Shown: positions 55,143-64,000 of the stretch, in pieces
How the letters are laid out: each line of letters begins with the position of its first letter
Numbering within the stretch: position 1 is the first letter of the stretch
Origin: Algibacter lectus
GTDB taxonomy: Bacteria; Bacteroidota; Bacteroidia; Flavobacteriales; Flavobacteriaceae
Direction of reading: 5' to 3'
NCBI RefSeq assembly: GCF_900112395.1
Contig: NZ_FOLN01000005.1
Span: 282,097 to 346,096 of the forward strand
DNA: 64,000 nt
Made by a program: the position numbers and the translations under genes
The notes under the pieces: model-generated
Database searches by the model: none
What the model saw: the letters and a program-made list of their open reading frames with translations, nothing else
Told to the model about the DNA's origin: nothing

Positions 55143-56618
55143 TTAAACTATTGGCTTCATAGCCGTCATAGATGCTCTTAAGAATGTACCAACCTTTTCT
55201 ACTGGGTGATTTCTTAAAGCTGCATTTATTTCAATTAATTTAGCATTATCAACACCTTCACCATTACTTGTTGCGTAAGGCTTACCGATAATATCTGTAT
55301 CAACAGTTTTCATGAAATCTGCTAATAAAGGCTTACAAGCGTGATCGAATAAATAACATCCGTACTCAGCAGTATCAGAAATTACGGCGTTCATTTCGTA
55401 TAATTTACGTCTTGCAATAGTGTTTGCAATAAGTGGCGTTTCGTGTAAAGACTCGTAGTATGCAGAAGCTGCAATAATTCCAGAATCTGTCATAGCTTCA
55501 AAAGCTAATTCTACACCTGCTCTTACCATAGCTACCATTAACACACCATTATCATAAAATTCTTGTTCAGAAATTTCAACATCACCAGCTGGCGTTTTTT
55601 CGAATGCAGTTTCTGCTGTTGCAGCTCTCCATCCTAATAAATCTTTATCATCGTTAGCCCAGTCTGCCATCATACCAGCAGAAAAACGACCTTCAATAAT
55701 ATCATCCATATGCTTTTGGAATAACGGACGCATAATATCTTTTAATTCTTCTGAAAGTTCAAAAGCTTTAATTTTTGCTGGGTTAGATAAACGATCCATC
55801 ATGTGAGTAATACCACCATATTTAAGACCTTCTGTAATAGTTTCCCAACCGTATTGAATTAATTTAGAAGCATAACCAGCATCAATTCCTTTTTCAATCA
55901 TTTTATCGAAACAAAGAATAGAACCTGTTTGAAGTAAACCACATAAAATAGTTTGCTCTCCCATTAAATCAGATTTTACTTCAGCAATAAAAGAAGATGC
56001 TAAAACACCTGCTCTATCACCACCAGTTGCTGCTGCATAAGCTTTTGCTTGAGCCCAACCTTTTCCTTCTGGATCATTTTCTTCGTGAACCGCAATTAAA
56101 GTTGGTACACCAAAACCTCTTTTATATTCTTCTCTAACTTCGGTACCTGGACATTTTGGAGCTACCATAATTACTGTTAAATCTTCACGAACCTGAGTCC
56201 CTTCTTCAACAATATTAAAACCGTGAGAATAAGATAACGTTGCACCTTTTTTCATTAAAGGCATAACAGCTTTTACTACACTTGTATGTTGCTTATCTGG
56301 CGTTAAGTTTAACACTAAATCTGCAGTAGGAATTAACTCTTGGTAAGTACCAACAGTAAAACCATTATCACTTGCATTTACAAAAGATTGACGTTTTTCT
56401 GCAATAGCAGCATCACGAAGTGCATAAGAAATATCTAAACCAGAATCTCTCATGTTTAATCCTTGGTTTAATCCTTGTGCGCCACAACCTACTATGACAA
56501 TTTTTTTACCTTTTAAAGCATTTACACCATCTTCAAATTCTGAAGAGTCCATAAATCTACATTTTGATAATTGATTTAATTTATCTCTTAATGATAAGGT
56601 GTTAAAATAATTTCCCAT
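55143..56618 (-). CDS. ilvC: ketol-acid reductoisomerase (class II)
   Basis: Isomerises and reduces acetolactate/acetohydroxybutyrate with NADPH. 491 residues, the long class II form. Cofactor segment [19 protein letters not shown] at about residues 36-54, [21 protein letters not shown], and [21 protein letters not shown] with metal ligands; the C-terminal helical knot is duplicated as usual for the long form. It is 12 bp downstream of ilvN; a terminator-like hairpin follows before ilvA. Confidence 0.96.
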   Translation of the reverse strand: MGNYFNTLSLRDKLNQLSKCRFMDSSEFEDGVNALKGKKIVIVGCGAQGLNQGLNMRDSGLDISYALRDAAIAEKRQSFVNASDNGFTVGTYQELIPTADLVLNLTPDKQHTSVVKAVMPLMKKGATLSYSHGFNIVEEGTQVREDLTVIMVAPKCPGTEVREEYKRGFGVPTLIAVHEENDPEGKGWAQAKAYAAATGGDRAGVLASSFIAEVKSDLMGEQTILCGLLQTGSILCFDKMIEKGIDAGYASKLIQYGWETITEGLKYGGITHMMDRLSNPAKIKAFELSEELKDIMRPLFQKHMDDIIEGRFSAGMMADWANDDKDLLGWRAATAETAFEKTPAGDVEISEQEFYDNGVLMVAMVRAGVELAFEAMTDSGIIAASAYYESLHETPLIANTIARRKLYEMNAVISDTAEYGCYLFDHACKPLLADFMKTVDTDIIGKPYATSNGEGVDNAKLIEINAALRNHPVEKVGTFLRASMTAMKPIV

Positions 56619-56630
56619 TTTTTAATTTAA

Positions 56631-57167
56631 TTAGTATTTATTATTGAAGGCATGCAGCACTTCTGTTACTTTCATTTCGTCTTTAGTTACAGCAATACGT
56701 CCGGAACGTACAAATTGCATAATACCAAATTTGGTTAATTCTTTACGCAATGCTTCTATTTCGTTTCGGCGTCCAGATTTTTCTAAAACAAAAAACTCTT
56801 TGTTTACCGTTACAATTCTGGCATAACTTTCTTTTATTAAATTCTGAATTTGAGGTTCATCAAACAATAATTCGGATTTAATTTTGAACATACTCGATTC
56901 AGTAAAAATAGTATCATCTTCAGTATGATAAAATGCACGAATAGTCTCTACTTGTTTTTCTATTTGCTTCACTATTTTAATAGCTTGCTCTTCACAAATA
57001 TTTACAACAATTACAAAACGATTTACACCATCGATTTCTGATTGTGATGTTGTTAAACTTTCTATATTTATGTGTCTACGCTGAAAAATAGCTGAAATAC
57101 GATTTAATAACCCGATATTATTTTCGGTATAAATTGAAATCGTAAATGATTGTATATCTTGATTCAT
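56631..57167 (-). CDS. ilvN: acetolactate synthase regulatory (small) subunit
   Basis: A 178-residue regulatory subunit with an N-terminal ACT domain (FTISIYTENNIGLLNRISAIFQRRHINIESL) and a C-terminal domain typical of IlvH/IlvN. It confers valine feedback sensitivity on IlvB. Located between ilvB (21 bp) and ilvC (12 bp). The ilvN/ilvH symbol is interchangeable here. Confidence 0.94.
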   Translation of the reverse strand: MNQDIQSFTISIYTENNIGLLNRISAIFQRRHINIESLTTSQSEIDGVNRFVIVVNICEEQAIKIVKQIEKQVETIRAFYHTEDDTIFTESSMFKIKSELLFDEPQIQNLIKESYARIVTVNKEFFVLEKSGRRNEIEALRKELTKFGIMQFVRSGRIAVTKDEMKVTEVLHAFNNKY

Positions 57168-57188
57168 TTTATTTTAGATCTTAATTTA

Positions 57189-58925
57189 TTAGCACAATCT
57201 TACTTCTGAAACGGAAGCTCCTGTTGGAATCATCGGAAAAACATTTCCTTCTTTTTCCACGCATACTTCTAAGAAATACGACTCTTTAGATTCAATCATT
57301 TCCTTAACTGCATCTGCCAACTCTTCACGTTTTACAACTTTTCTAGCTTTAATGTAATAGCCTTCTGCTATGGCCACAAAGTTAGGATTTGTCATTTCTG
57401 TAGAGGCATAACGTTTATCGAAAAACAGCTGTTGCCATTGACGCACCATACCTAAAAATTCATTATTTAAAACTACAATTTTAACAGGTGTTTTTTGCTG
57501 AAAAATAGTCCCTAATTCTTGTATGTTCATTTGGAAACCACCATCTCCGATGATTGCTACAACTTCACGCTCTGGAGCAGCCATTTTTGCACCAATAGCT
57601 GCAGGAAGCGCAAAGCCCATAGTACCTAAACCTCCTGAAGTAATATTACTTTTTGAAATATTAAAATCGGCATAACGACAAGCAATCATTTGGTGTTGTC
57701 CAACATCTGAAACTATGGCAGCATTTCCTTTTGTTTCAATATTTATTTGTTTAATAACCTCGCCCATAGTTAAACCTTCTTTACTTGGCGTAAGATCTTC
57801 TTTTATTACTTTTTCAAATTCAATAGCATACAAGTCTTTGAATTCTTGTAACCATGCATCGTGTGAATTTGTTTCTAATAAAGGCAATAACTGTGATAAG
57901 CTATCTTTAGAATTTCCTAAAACGGCAATTTCAGTTTTTACATTTTTATCAATCTCTGCCGGATCAATTTCAAAATGAATCACTTTAGCCTGCTTAGCAT
58001 AGGTATTTAAACTACCAGTTACACGGTCATCAAAACGCATACCAATAGCAATTAAAACATCACATTGATTCGTTAAAACATTTGGAGCGTAATTACCATG
58101 CATACCAACCATACCTACATTTAGCGGATGAGATGTTGGTACTGCTGAAGCTCCAAGAATAGTCCAAGCCGAAGGAATTCCTGCTTTTTCTATTACAGCC
58201 TTTAATTCGGCTTCTGCTTTACCTAAAATAACACCTTGCCCCCAAACAATCATTGGTTTCTTTGCTGCATTAATTAATTTTGCAGCCTCTTTTACGGCTT
58301 CTGTATCGGTATCTGGTATAGGATTATAACTTCTTACACCTGTACATTTTTCATATTTAAAATCAAATTCTTCTAACTGAGCATCTTTAGTTATATCTAC
58401 TAAAACAGGACCTGGACGGCCGCTTTTAGCTATATAGAATGCTTTTGCAATAGCTTCTGGAATTTGAGACGCTTTCGTTACTTGGCAATTCCATTTAGTA
58501 ACTGGTGTAGATATTCCAACAATATCAGTTTCCTGAAAAGCATCACTACCTAACAAATGAGAAGCTACTTGACCAGTAATACATACTAGTGGTGTAGAAT
58601 CTATTTGAGCATCTGCAATACCAGTAATTAAATTAGTAGCTCCAGGGCCAGAAGTAGCCATAGCTACACCAACTTTCCCAGAAATACGAGCATAACCTTG
58701 AGCTGCATGTGCTGCACCTTGTTCATGTCGTGTTAAAACGTGATGAATTTTATCTCTAAACTTGTATAATTCGTCGTAAACGGGCATTATCGCACCTCCC
58801 GGGTAGCCGTAAAGAATATCTACGCCTTCTGCTAATAAACAATGAATAATTGCTTCGCTACCAGAAATACGCATAGTTTTCTGCGTATTATTTGCTTGTT
58901 TTTTTATGGTTTGAGTGTCTTTCAT
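57189..58925 (-). CDS. ilvB: acetolactate synthase catalytic (large) subunit
   Basis: A thiamine-diphosphate and FAD enzyme condensing two pyruvates or pyruvate with 2-oxobutyrate. 578 residues: EQGAAHAAQGYAR with the cofactor-activating Glu, DITKDAQLEEF, the ThDP motif GDGGFQMNIQELGTIFQQ and a GGLGTMGFALPAAIGAK region. It is the second gene of the ilv operon, 39 bp after ilvD. Confidence 0.96.
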   Translation of the reverse strand: MKDTQTIKKQANNTQKTMRISGSEAIIHCLLAEGVDILYGYPGGAIMPVYDELYKFRDKIHHVLTRHEQGAAHAAQGYARISGKVGVAMATSGPGATNLITGIADAQIDSTPLVCITGQVASHLLGSDAFQETDIVGISTPVTKWNCQVTKASQIPEAIAKAFYIAKSGRPGPVLVDITKDAQLEEFDFKYEKCTGVRSYNPIPDTDTEAVKEAAKLINAAKKPMIVWGQGVILGKAEAELKAVIEKAGIPSAWTILGASAVPTSHPLNVGMVGMHGNYAPNVLTNQCDVLIAIGMRFDDRVTGSLNTYAKQAKVIHFEIDPAEIDKNVKTEIAVLGNSKDSLSQLLPLLETNSHDAWLQEFKDLYAIEFEKVIKEDLTPSKEGLTMGEVIKQINIETKGNAAIVSDVGQHQMIACRYADFNISKSNITSGGLGTMGFALPAAIGAKMAAPEREVVAIIGDGGFQMNIQELGTIFQQKTPVKIVVLNNEFLGMVRQWQQLFFDKRYASTEMTNPNFVAIAEGYYIKARKVVKREELADAVKEMIESKESYFLEVCVEKEGNVFPMIPTGASVSEVRLC

Positions 58926-58964
58926 CTCTATATATTTTCTTCTTGCTCTTGTAATCGTTACTTA

Positions 58965-60647
58965 CTATAAATCTGTTACACAGCCTTTAGAAGCCGATGC
59001 CACAGATTTTGCATATTTGTATAATATTCCTTTTGAATGTTTTAAAGCTGGTTGAACCCATTGTGTTTTTCTTTCTGCTATTTCTTCCTCAGAAAGTAAA
59101 ACATTAATAGAGTTATCTTCGGCGCTAATTCTAATTTTATCACCTGTTTTTAATAACCCAATGGTTCCACCTTCTTGAGCTTCTGGTGTAATATGCCCCA
59201 CAACAAAACCGTGTGTTCCTCCAGAAAAACGACCATCAGTAATTAACGCTACAGATTTACCTAAACCTGCTCCCATAATTAAAGATGTTGGTTTTAACAT
59301 TTCTGGCATTCCAGGACCTCCTTTTGGCCCCACATATCTAATGACGACAACATCACCTCTTTCTACTTCTCCGTTTGAAATTCCAGTATTTGCCGCTTGT
59401 TCTCCATCGTAAACCACAGCTTTACCTTCAAATAACAAACCTTCGTTTCCTGATATTTTTGCTACAGCACCTTCAGTCGCCAAGTTTCCGTAAAGAATTT
59501 GTAAATTCCCTGAAGATTTTAAAGCTTTATCCTTCGGAAATATAACGTCTTGATCGTCTTCAAAAGTTAGAGGCTCAACATCTGCTAAATTTTCAGCTAA
59601 TGTTTTTCCTGTTACTGTTAAACAATCACCATGTAAATAACCATTATCTAATAAATATTTCATTACTGCAGGGGTTCCTCCAACGCCATGAACATCTTCC
59701 ATTAAATATTTTCCAGATGGTTTTAAATCTGCTATCAAAGGGGTTCTATCACTAACACGTTGAAAATCTTCTAATGTGAATTCGATATCTGCAGCATGCG
59801 CAATAGCTAGAAAGTGTAATACTGCATTGGTAGAACCTCCTAAAGCATTGACAAGTGCTATAGCATTCTCAATAGATTTTTTAGTAATAATATCTAAAGG
59901 CTTTAAGTCTAATTCTAAAAGGTTTTTAATAGCGATTGCTGTTCTCTCACTTTCAGATAATTTATTAGGATTTTCTGCAGGAATAGAAGAGTTATAAGGT
60001 AACGCAAACCCCATACACTCTATAGCCGAAGCCATTGTATTGGCCGTATACATACCTCCACAAGCTCCCGCTCCTGGAATAGCACTTTTAATAATTTCTC
60101 TATATTCTTCTTCTCCAATTTCACCTGCTACTTTTTGACCTAAGGCCTCAAAAGCAGAAACGATGTTTAATTTTCTTCCTTTATATTTTCCTGAAGCAAT
60201 TGTTCCACCATACATCATAATAGATGGACGATTTAACCGTAACATAGCAATAACGGCTCCTGGCATATTTTTATCACAACCAACAACAGAGATTAAAGCA
60301 TCATAACTCTGTGCATTCATAACCGTTTCTATAGAATCGGCAATAATGTCACGAGAGGCTAAAGAGTAGTTCATTCCTGAAGTCCCCATAGAAATACCAT
60401 CAGAAACACCGATAGTATTAAACCCTAAACCTACTAAATTTGCTATTTTACACTCAATTTTCACTTCAGCAGCCAAGTTATTCAAATGCATGTTACAAGG
60501 GTTACCATCGTAACCTGTACTAGCAATGCCAACTTGGGCTTTTTTCATATCTTCATCAGTTAAACCTACCGCGTATAACATCGCTTGAGATGCTGGTTGA
60601 GATTCATCTTGAGTTAACCTTTTACTATGTTTATTGAGTTCCTTCAT
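58965..60647 (-). CDS. ilvD: dihydroxy-acid dehydratase
   Basis: An iron-sulfur dehydratase in valine/isoleucine synthesis, 560 residues. Cluster cysteines are in [13 protein letters not shown] (about residues 121-133) and [14 protein letters not shown] (about 192-205); [17 protein letters not shown] is present near the C-terminus. First structural gene of the ilv operon, with an attenuator-type leader of about 430 nt upstream. Confidence 0.96.
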   Translation of the reverse strand: MKELNKHSKRLTQDESQPASQAMLYAVGLTDEDMKKAQVGIASTGYDGNPCNMHLNNLAAEVKIECKIANLVGLGFNTIGVSDGISMGTSGMNYSLASRDIIADSIETVMNAQSYDALISVVGCDKNMPGAVIAMLRLNRPSIMMYGGTIASGKYKGRKLNIVSAFEALGQKVAGEIGEEEYREIIKSAIPGAGACGGMYTANTMASAIECMGFALPYNSSIPAENPNKLSESERTAIAIKNLLELDLKPLDIITKKSIENAIALVNALGGSTNAVLHFLAIAHAADIEFTLEDFQRVSDRTPLIADLKPSGKYLMEDVHGVGGTPAVMKYLLDNGYLHGDCLTVTGKTLAENLADVEPLTFEDDQDVIFPKDKALKSSGNLQILYGNLATEGAVAKISGNEGLLFEGKAVVYDGEQAANTGISNGEVERGDVVVIRYVGPKGGPGMPEMLKPTSLIMGAGLGKSVALITDGRFSGGTHGFVVGHITPEAQEGGTIGLLKTGDKIRISAEDNSINVLLSEEEIAERKTQWVQPALKHSKGILYKYAKSVASASKGCVTDL

Positions 60648-60789
60648 TTTTGTTGCGGATAATTTTATCTTTTACTATACTTTTATTTTAATAATTTAGG
60701 TTTTTATGAATTTCATTAAAAACTCTTCATTCTTTTAAATAATGCTCGAAATTAATTTATTAGCCATTTAAAACCATTTATATTTCATT

Positions 60790-60816
60790 TTTTAGGTTAA
60801 ATTCACAAACCTAAAA
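60790..60816. repeat. 9-bp inverted repeat in the ilv 5' leader
   Basis: TTTTAGGTT (60790-60798) and AACCTAAAA (60808-60816). The sequence TTTTAGGTTAAA recurs once near 61114, just upstream of the predicted ilv promoter -33 region. Confidence 0.5.
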
Positions 60817-60891
60817 CAACAGTCAAAATTTTGATAATCAGATATTTAGACTGATTTTTTTACTATGTCCAAAAAATCAAAAATTAACAAT

Positions 60892-60922
60892 AAAAAAAGC
60901 CTTCTCTGAAAGGAAGGCTTTT
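60892..60922 (-). terminator. attenuator terminator of the ilv operon
   Basis: On the minus strand AAAAGCCTTC...GAAGGCTTTTTTT: a 9-10 bp stem around CTTTCAGA, followed by a seven-T run. It starts 37 nt after the stop of the Ile/Val leader peptide and about 245 nt before the ilvD ATG, so it can abort transcription before ilvD. Confidence 0.88.
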
Positions 60923-60959
60923 AATCATATTTAAGATTTAAAAAAACGTTCCGAGTGCA

Positions 60960-61016
60960 TCATGAAATAATCACAATGACATTAATAGCCGTTTTAATTA
61001 AAGAATTATTTTTCAT
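60960..61016 (-). CDS. ilv operon leader peptide (18 aa)
   Basis: The frame reads MKNNSLIKTAINVIVIIS then TGA. Five Ile, two Val and one Leu in 18 residues; six of the last eight residues are Ile or Val. Such runs stall ribosomes when charged Ile/Val tRNA is short. A purine-rich AGAGAGAAG is about 15 nt before the ATG. The peptide is directly followed by an intrinsic terminator and then ilvD, the classic layout of a ribosome-mediated attenuator. I did not find a clear antiterminator pairing. Confidence 0.85.
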   Translation of the reverse strand: MKNNSLIKTAINVIVIIS

Positions 61017-61080
61017 TACAAATTCAATCACTTCTCTCTAAAACATTCTATATATAGGCAATGCTGAAGATTTGATTCAT

Positions 61081-61112
61081 CAAATATTTATAAATAAAAT
61101 TTATTAAGCAAA
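61081..61112 (-). promoter_or_regulatory. predicted promoter of the ilv operon
   Basis: Minus-strand TTTG (61109-61112), 20 bp, then AATATTTG (61081-61088), 7 of 8 to TAnnTTTG. It lies 65 bp before the leader peptide ATG. The metK promoter is on the other strand close by. Confidence 0.5.
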
Positions 61113-61160
61113 TTTTAGGTTAAAAAACTCTAAATGAATTCGCAATTCCTTTTATTTTTC

Positions 61161-61168
61161 TATTTTTG
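61161..61168 (+). promoter_or_regulatory. -7 element of the metK promoter
   Basis: TATTTTTG, an exact TAnnTTTG, 15 bp before the predicted SAM-II aptamer; TTCG 18 bp upstream may serve as -33. Confidence 0.55.
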
Positions 61169-61182
61169 CAGCCACATATAAC

Positions 61183-61282
61183 AGAGGAAAGATTTGACTG
61201 ATTGCAACCTCTTTGTAGTAAATAAAGTTTCAAAAACATTGAAATTAATTTTCTACAAATAAAAATGCTAAAGGCAGTGTAA
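61183..61282 (+). promoter_or_regulatory. SAM-II type riboswitch (SAM_alpha) of metK
   Basis: P1 is AGAGG (61183-61187) with CCTCT (61208-61212). Its loop is GATTTGACTGATTGCA (61191-61206), close to the SAM-II consensus. An extra hairpin follows (TTTGTAG/CTACAAA enclosing TTTCAA/TTGAAA). The conserved 3' part GCTAAAGGCAGT (61267-61278) can pair its CAGT with ACTG of the loop to form the pseudoknot. It lies in the metK 5' leader, 47 bp before the ATG. SAM binding should lower metK expression, probably by blocking translation. Confidence 0.87.
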
Positions 61283-61328
61283 ACTTCCTTCGACGTTTTC
61301 GTCAAATCTTGCTATAAAATAATATAAT

Positions 61329-62582
61329 ATGGCTTATTTATTTACTTCAGAAAGTGTTTCTGAAGGACACCCAGATAAGGTGGCGGATCAGATTAGCGAT
61401 GCGTTAATCGACAATTTTTTAGCTTTTGATACCGAATCGAAAGTAGCATGTGAAACTCTAGTTACTACAGGACAAGTAGTGCTTGCTGGTGAAGTTAAAT
61501 CGACGACTTATTTAGACGTTCAAAAAATCGCTAGGGATACCATTAACAAAATTGGATATACCAAAGGTGAATACATGTTTGATGGAAATTCGTGCGGTGT
61601 ACTTTCTGCAATCCACGAACAATCAGACGATATTAGCCAAGGTGTAGATCGTGGTACCAAAGAAGAACAAGGTGCAGGCGATCAAGGTATGATGTTTGGT
61701 TACGCTAGTAACGAAACAGAAAATTTTATGCCATTAGCTTTAGATCTATCTCATAGAATTTTAAAAGTTCTAGCTGAATTACGTCGCGAGAACAAAGATA
61801 TTACTTATTTAAGACCAGATTCTAAAAGTCAAGTAACTATTGAATATAGCGATGATAACGTACCACAACGTATTGATGCTATTGTTGTTTCTACACAACA
61901 TGATGATTTTGATGCGGATGACGTGATGCTTGCTAAAATTAGAAAAGATATAGTTGAAATTTTAATTCCACGTGTAGTTGCAGATTTACCTAAAGCTATT
62001 CAAAATTTATTCAACAACGATATTAAATATCACATCAACCCAACTGGTAAATTCGTTATTGGTGGACCTCACGGTGATACTGGTTTAACCGGTAGAAAAA
62101 TTATTGTAGATACTTATGGTGGTAAAGGCGCACACGGTGGTGGAGCTTTTTCAGGAAAAGACCCAAGTAAAGTAGATAGAAGTGCTGCTTATGCTACAAG
62201 ACATATTGCTAAAAATTTAGTAGCAGCTGGTGTTGCTAGCGAAGTTTTAGTACAAGTCAGTTATGCTATTGGTGTTGTAGAACCTATGGGGATTTTTATT
62301 GATACCTACGGAACTTGTGCCTTTAACATGACCGATGGTGAAATTGCACAGAAAGTAACAGAACTTTTTGATATGCGTCCATTCGCTATTGAAGAACGGT
62401 TAAAGCTTAGAGCTCCAATATACAGTGAAACCGCTGCATACGGCCATATGGGACGTAAAAATGAAATAGTTACTAAATCATTCTCACAACCAAACGGTGA
62501 ATCAATAACATTAGATGTTGAATTATTTACTTGGGAGAAATTAGATTATGTAGATAAAGTAAAATCCGCTTTCGGATTGTAA
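61329..62582 (+). CDS. metK: S-adenosylmethionine synthetase
   Basis: Makes SAM from methionine and ATP. 417 residues: [17 protein letters not shown] at 14-30, [12 protein letters not shown], and [21 protein letters not shown] with the phosphate-binding P-loop. The length is typical. It is under the SAM-II riboswitch just upstream, giving product feedback. Single gene with a terminator 22 bp past its stop. Confidence 0.97.
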   Translation: MAYLFTSESVSEGHPDKVADQISDALIDNFLAFDTESKVACETLVTTGQVVLAGEVKSTTYLDVQKIARDTINKIGYTKGEYMFDGNSCGVLSAIHEQSDDISQGVDRGTKEEQGAGDQGMMFGYASNETENFMPLALDLSHRILKVLAELRRENKDITYLRPDSKSQVTIEYSDDNVPQRIDAIVVSTQHDDFDADDVMLAKIRKDIVEILIPRVVADLPKAIQNLFNNDIKYHINPTGKFVIGGPHGDTGLTGRKIIVDTYGGKGAHGGGAFSGKDPSKVDRSAAYATRHIAKNLVAAGVASEVLVQVSYAIGVVEPMGIFIDTYGTCAFNMTDGEIAQKVTELFDMRPFAIEERLKLRAPIYSETAAYGHMGRKNEIVTKSFSQPNGESITLDVELFTWEKLDYVDKVKSAFGL

Positions 62583-62604
62583 TATGTCTGAGCAAAGGTT
62601 AAAT

Positions 62605-62641
62605 AAAAAAAAGTGATCAACTGAGTTGATCACTTTTTTTT
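62605..62641. terminator. bidirectional terminator after metK
   Basis: AGTGATCAAC-TGA-GTTGATCACT, 10 bp perfect, flanked by eight A and eight T. Confidence 0.92.
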
Positions 62642-62692
62642 ATAATAATATCAAATGCTGTTTCTACATAAATATAGCTTTTAACGACTAAA

Positions 62693-63139
62693 TTAATCTA
62701 CAGTAAACAACAAATCCTCTTCTGTTGGTGCTAAGCATCTAATGTCGTTACATACCATAAAATTAACCACACCTTCTACAGTAAAACTTTTTTTAGTTTT
62801 AACCTTTATACGCTGCTTAAAAATGGCCTTATTATCAAAATACTTAATCTTCATTCCAAAAATAGGATCATCTACAACATGACCTTCATCTTCTTTGGTA
62901 TTACCTTTCTTTAAGAATTTGCCATTTCCAACGAAACTAAAACTTGTCGCTATCGGACCTCCTTCCGGAACCGTTTGCGCATATAAATGCCAACCTGCAT
63001 CAATTGTTGCTGTTGATATTAAGTCAAACTCTGTATCTGACACTCTATTAACTGAAGTTTCCCATTTTACAGGCTCTAAAATTTGAGCTTGTGATATATT
63101 CAAAGTTAAGACCGTAATAATTATAAATATAGTTTTCAT
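62693..63139 (-). CDS. DsbD N-terminal-domain-like periplasmic protein
   Basis: About 148 residues with a signal peptide (MKTIFIIITVLTLNISQAQ) and one immunoglobulin-like DsbD-alpha domain: WHLYAQTVPEGGPIATSFSF and VNFMVCNDIRCLAPTEEDL with the CX4C cysteine pair (CNDIRC). The transmembrane and thioredoxin parts of full DsbD are absent. It may hand electrons to, or be a stand-alone relative of, a thiol-disulfide reductase. An earlier in-frame ATG at 63157 adds MKKYYY; the downstream ATG gives a more normal signal peptide. Confidence 0.8.
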   Translation of the reverse strand: MKTIFIIITVLTLNISQAQILEPVKWETSVNRVSDTEFDLISTATIDAGWHLYAQTVPEGGPIATSFSFVGNGKFLKKGNTKEDEGHVVDDPIFGMKIKYFDNKAIFKQRIKVKTKKSFTVEGVVNFMVCNDIRCLAPTEEDLLFTVD

Positions 63140-63157
63140 ATAATAATATTTTTTCAA

Positions 63158-63652
63158 GATTTCCTAAAAGATTAAATCAACTATTAAGCCATAAATTAAA
63201 ATTACACCATGAAATAATACAACCTCGTAATATTATAATAATAATTAATTGAAGTAAATCTACAAAAACTTATAAGAACCATAAGATTAAAATAAAAAGA
63301 GATTGTAAGTAATCTATAAAACTAATTAATTCTGAATATTTGTTAGGCCAATTAAAAAGCAGATTATCTATAAAACGCGAAAACTCCAAATCATTACGAT
63401 TCAGAGTTTTCATTAATTCTCCCTAAGAACTAATTAATAGCATTACAAATATAAGACAAAAACCACTTACAAAAAATGAGTAGTTGTACGTATTTTTCTA
63501 TTTCAAAATGTGTTTAAAATAATAACTCCAATTTATTCATTGTAACCTCCTCAAATAACAAATTAAATCCTATCGCTTACGCGGAAGTATAACGGAGATT
63601 GTTCTCTTAAGCGTTACTCTATTCGTTATTTCAATAAATAATAAACAAAAAA
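63158..63652. other. non-coding stretch between the DsbD-like gene and the rRNA operon
   Basis: No supported gene. It contains a hairpin (63379-63411, GAAAACTC pairing GAGTTTTC with an inner AATC/GATT) and at 63573-63588 a near-copy of the 18-bp CG-rich repeat (TCGCTTACGCGGAAGT). The rest is AT-rich without a pattern I can name. Confidence 0.6.
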
Positions 63653-63680
63653 AATCCTCAACAAATAAATGTTGAGGATT
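63646..63680 (-). terminator. rRNA operon terminator
   Basis: AATCCTCAAC/GTTGAGGATT, 10-bp stem, minus strand ending in a TTTTTTTT tract; directly after the 5S gene. Confidence 0.93.
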
Positions 63681-63684
63681 AAAA

Positions 63685-63790
63685 AAGGCAACGACCTACT
63701 CTCCCACAAATGCAGTACCATCGGCGCTAATGGGCTTAACTTCTCTGTTCGGAATGGTAAGAGGTGAGCCCCATCGCTATAACCACCTTA
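63685..63790 (-). rRNA. rrf: 5S ribosomal RNA
   Basis: The minus-strand sequence contains the 5S core CCATTCCGAACAGAGAAGTT and AAGCCCATTAGCGCCGATGG. The 5' and 3' ends can form helix I, AAGGTGGT with GTTGCCTT (G-U pairs). Length is about 105 nt. A terminator follows at 63646-63680 and the 23S gene lies upstream. Exact ends are inferred from the pairing. Confidence 0.93.
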
Positions 63791-63934
63791 AGTTATAGCT
63801 GCTCGCTATTAGATCTAAATCCTTTAGCATACAGCGTTTATCACATAGGATAAACAAATATCTTAACATATTGAAATAAGAGACATGACTTGTAAATAAT
63901 ATAATATATTGTTCTCGTTTTAAAAAAACAGGCG

Positions 63935-64000
63935 TACAATAAGCCTATGGGTTATTAGTACTACTTGGCTATGACATTACTGCCTTTACACCTATAGCCT
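63935..64000 (-). rRNA. rrl: 23S ribosomal RNA, 3' end
   Basis: The minus-strand sequence at the right edge (AGGCTATAGGTGTAAAGGCA then GTAATGTCATAGCCAAGTAG and ACTAATAACCCATAGGCTTA) is the conserved 3' end of bacterial 23S rRNA. The gene continues beyond the window, and the exact 3' end is uncertain by a few bases. A 145-bp spacer without tRNA separates it from 5S. Confidence 0.9.

Noticed and set aside
61120..61305. 61-codon minus-strand frame upstream of metK
   Set aside because: It lies across the SAM-II riboswitch and the metK promoter; its composition is explained by the RNA element.
63790..63934. tRNA gene in the 23S-5S spacer
   Set aside because: No cloverleaf or T-loop sequence is visible; the spacer is AT-rich without the conserved GTTC segment.

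Overview
The window looks like chromosome of a marine-type member of the Flavobacteriaceae (Bacteroidota). The sequence is AT-rich. Signal peptides and lipoboxes are of Bacteroidota type, and several promoters carry a TAnnTTTG-like -7 element. Gene content and order (yajC/DUF1573/nusB, a PUR-family DUF3276 protein, a cyclophilin-FKBP fusion, an arg operon with a transcarbamylase of the acylornithine type, a TonB-dependent receptor with a carboxypeptidase-like N-domain) are typical of that family. The right edge runs into an rRNA operon on the minus strand (5S complete, 23S 3' end).

Layout. 0-2.4 kb: end of a beta-oxidation operon (thiolase, acyl-CoA dehydrogenase). 2.5-13.9 kb: housekeeping genes (M28 peptidase, YajC, DUF1573 lipoprotein, NusB, ABC exporter, PUR protein, acyltransferase, SBF transporter, CsaA-like protein, thioredoxin-like protein, GNAT, DinB-like protein, dual-domain prolyl isomerase). 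14.1-17.0 kb: a small island of unrecognised short genes whose spacers resemble one another. 17.1-22.5 kb: a TPR-like protein, leuA-leuB, a second SBF-type transporter. 23.1-34.9 kb: an eleven-gene minus-strand cluster for arginine and proline (GNAT, argG, argC, proC, argD, proA, proB, argF', argB, argE, argH), preceded by a roughly 300-nt leader that holds a 35-codon leader ORF and a GC-rich palindrome. 35.0-51.8 kb: a sugar-oxidation / 3-keto-glycoside type locus: ThuA protein, two DUF1080 proteins, TIM-barrel isomerase, Gfo/Idh/MocA oxidoreductase, MFS transporter, AraC regulator, TonB receptor, a propeller-azurin fusion, a propeller-HEAT-cytochrome c lipoprotein, and an azurin-like lipoprotein. 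52.0-60.6 kb: gapN, then ilvA, ilvC, ilvN, ilvB and ilvD on the minus strand. The ilv operon is preceded by an 18-codon Ile/Val-rich leader peptide and an intrinsic terminator, i.e. a transcription attenuator. 61.1-62.6 kb: metK behind a SAM-II type riboswitch. 62.7-64.0 kb: a DsbD-N-domain protein, a non-coding stretch, and the rRNA operon end.

How the genes work together. Amino-acid synthesis dominates: leucine (leuA, leuB; leuCD are not here), isoleucine/valine (ilv), arginine probably through N-succinyl intermediates, proline, and SAM. Three of these loci have cis-acting RNA leaders: the ilv attenuator, the SAM-II riboswitch and the unexplained arg leader. The middle locus combines cytoplasmic or periplasmic keto-sugar enzymes with copper and heme electron carriers, suggesting substrate oxidation in the envelope coupled to respiration. 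Dispersed palindromic repeats (three copies of a ~100-bp element and an 18-bp motif with near-copies) lie between these operons. The most novel-looking items are the arg leader ORF, the propeller-cupredoxin fusion with its heme and copper partners, and the spacer family of the 14-17 kb island.
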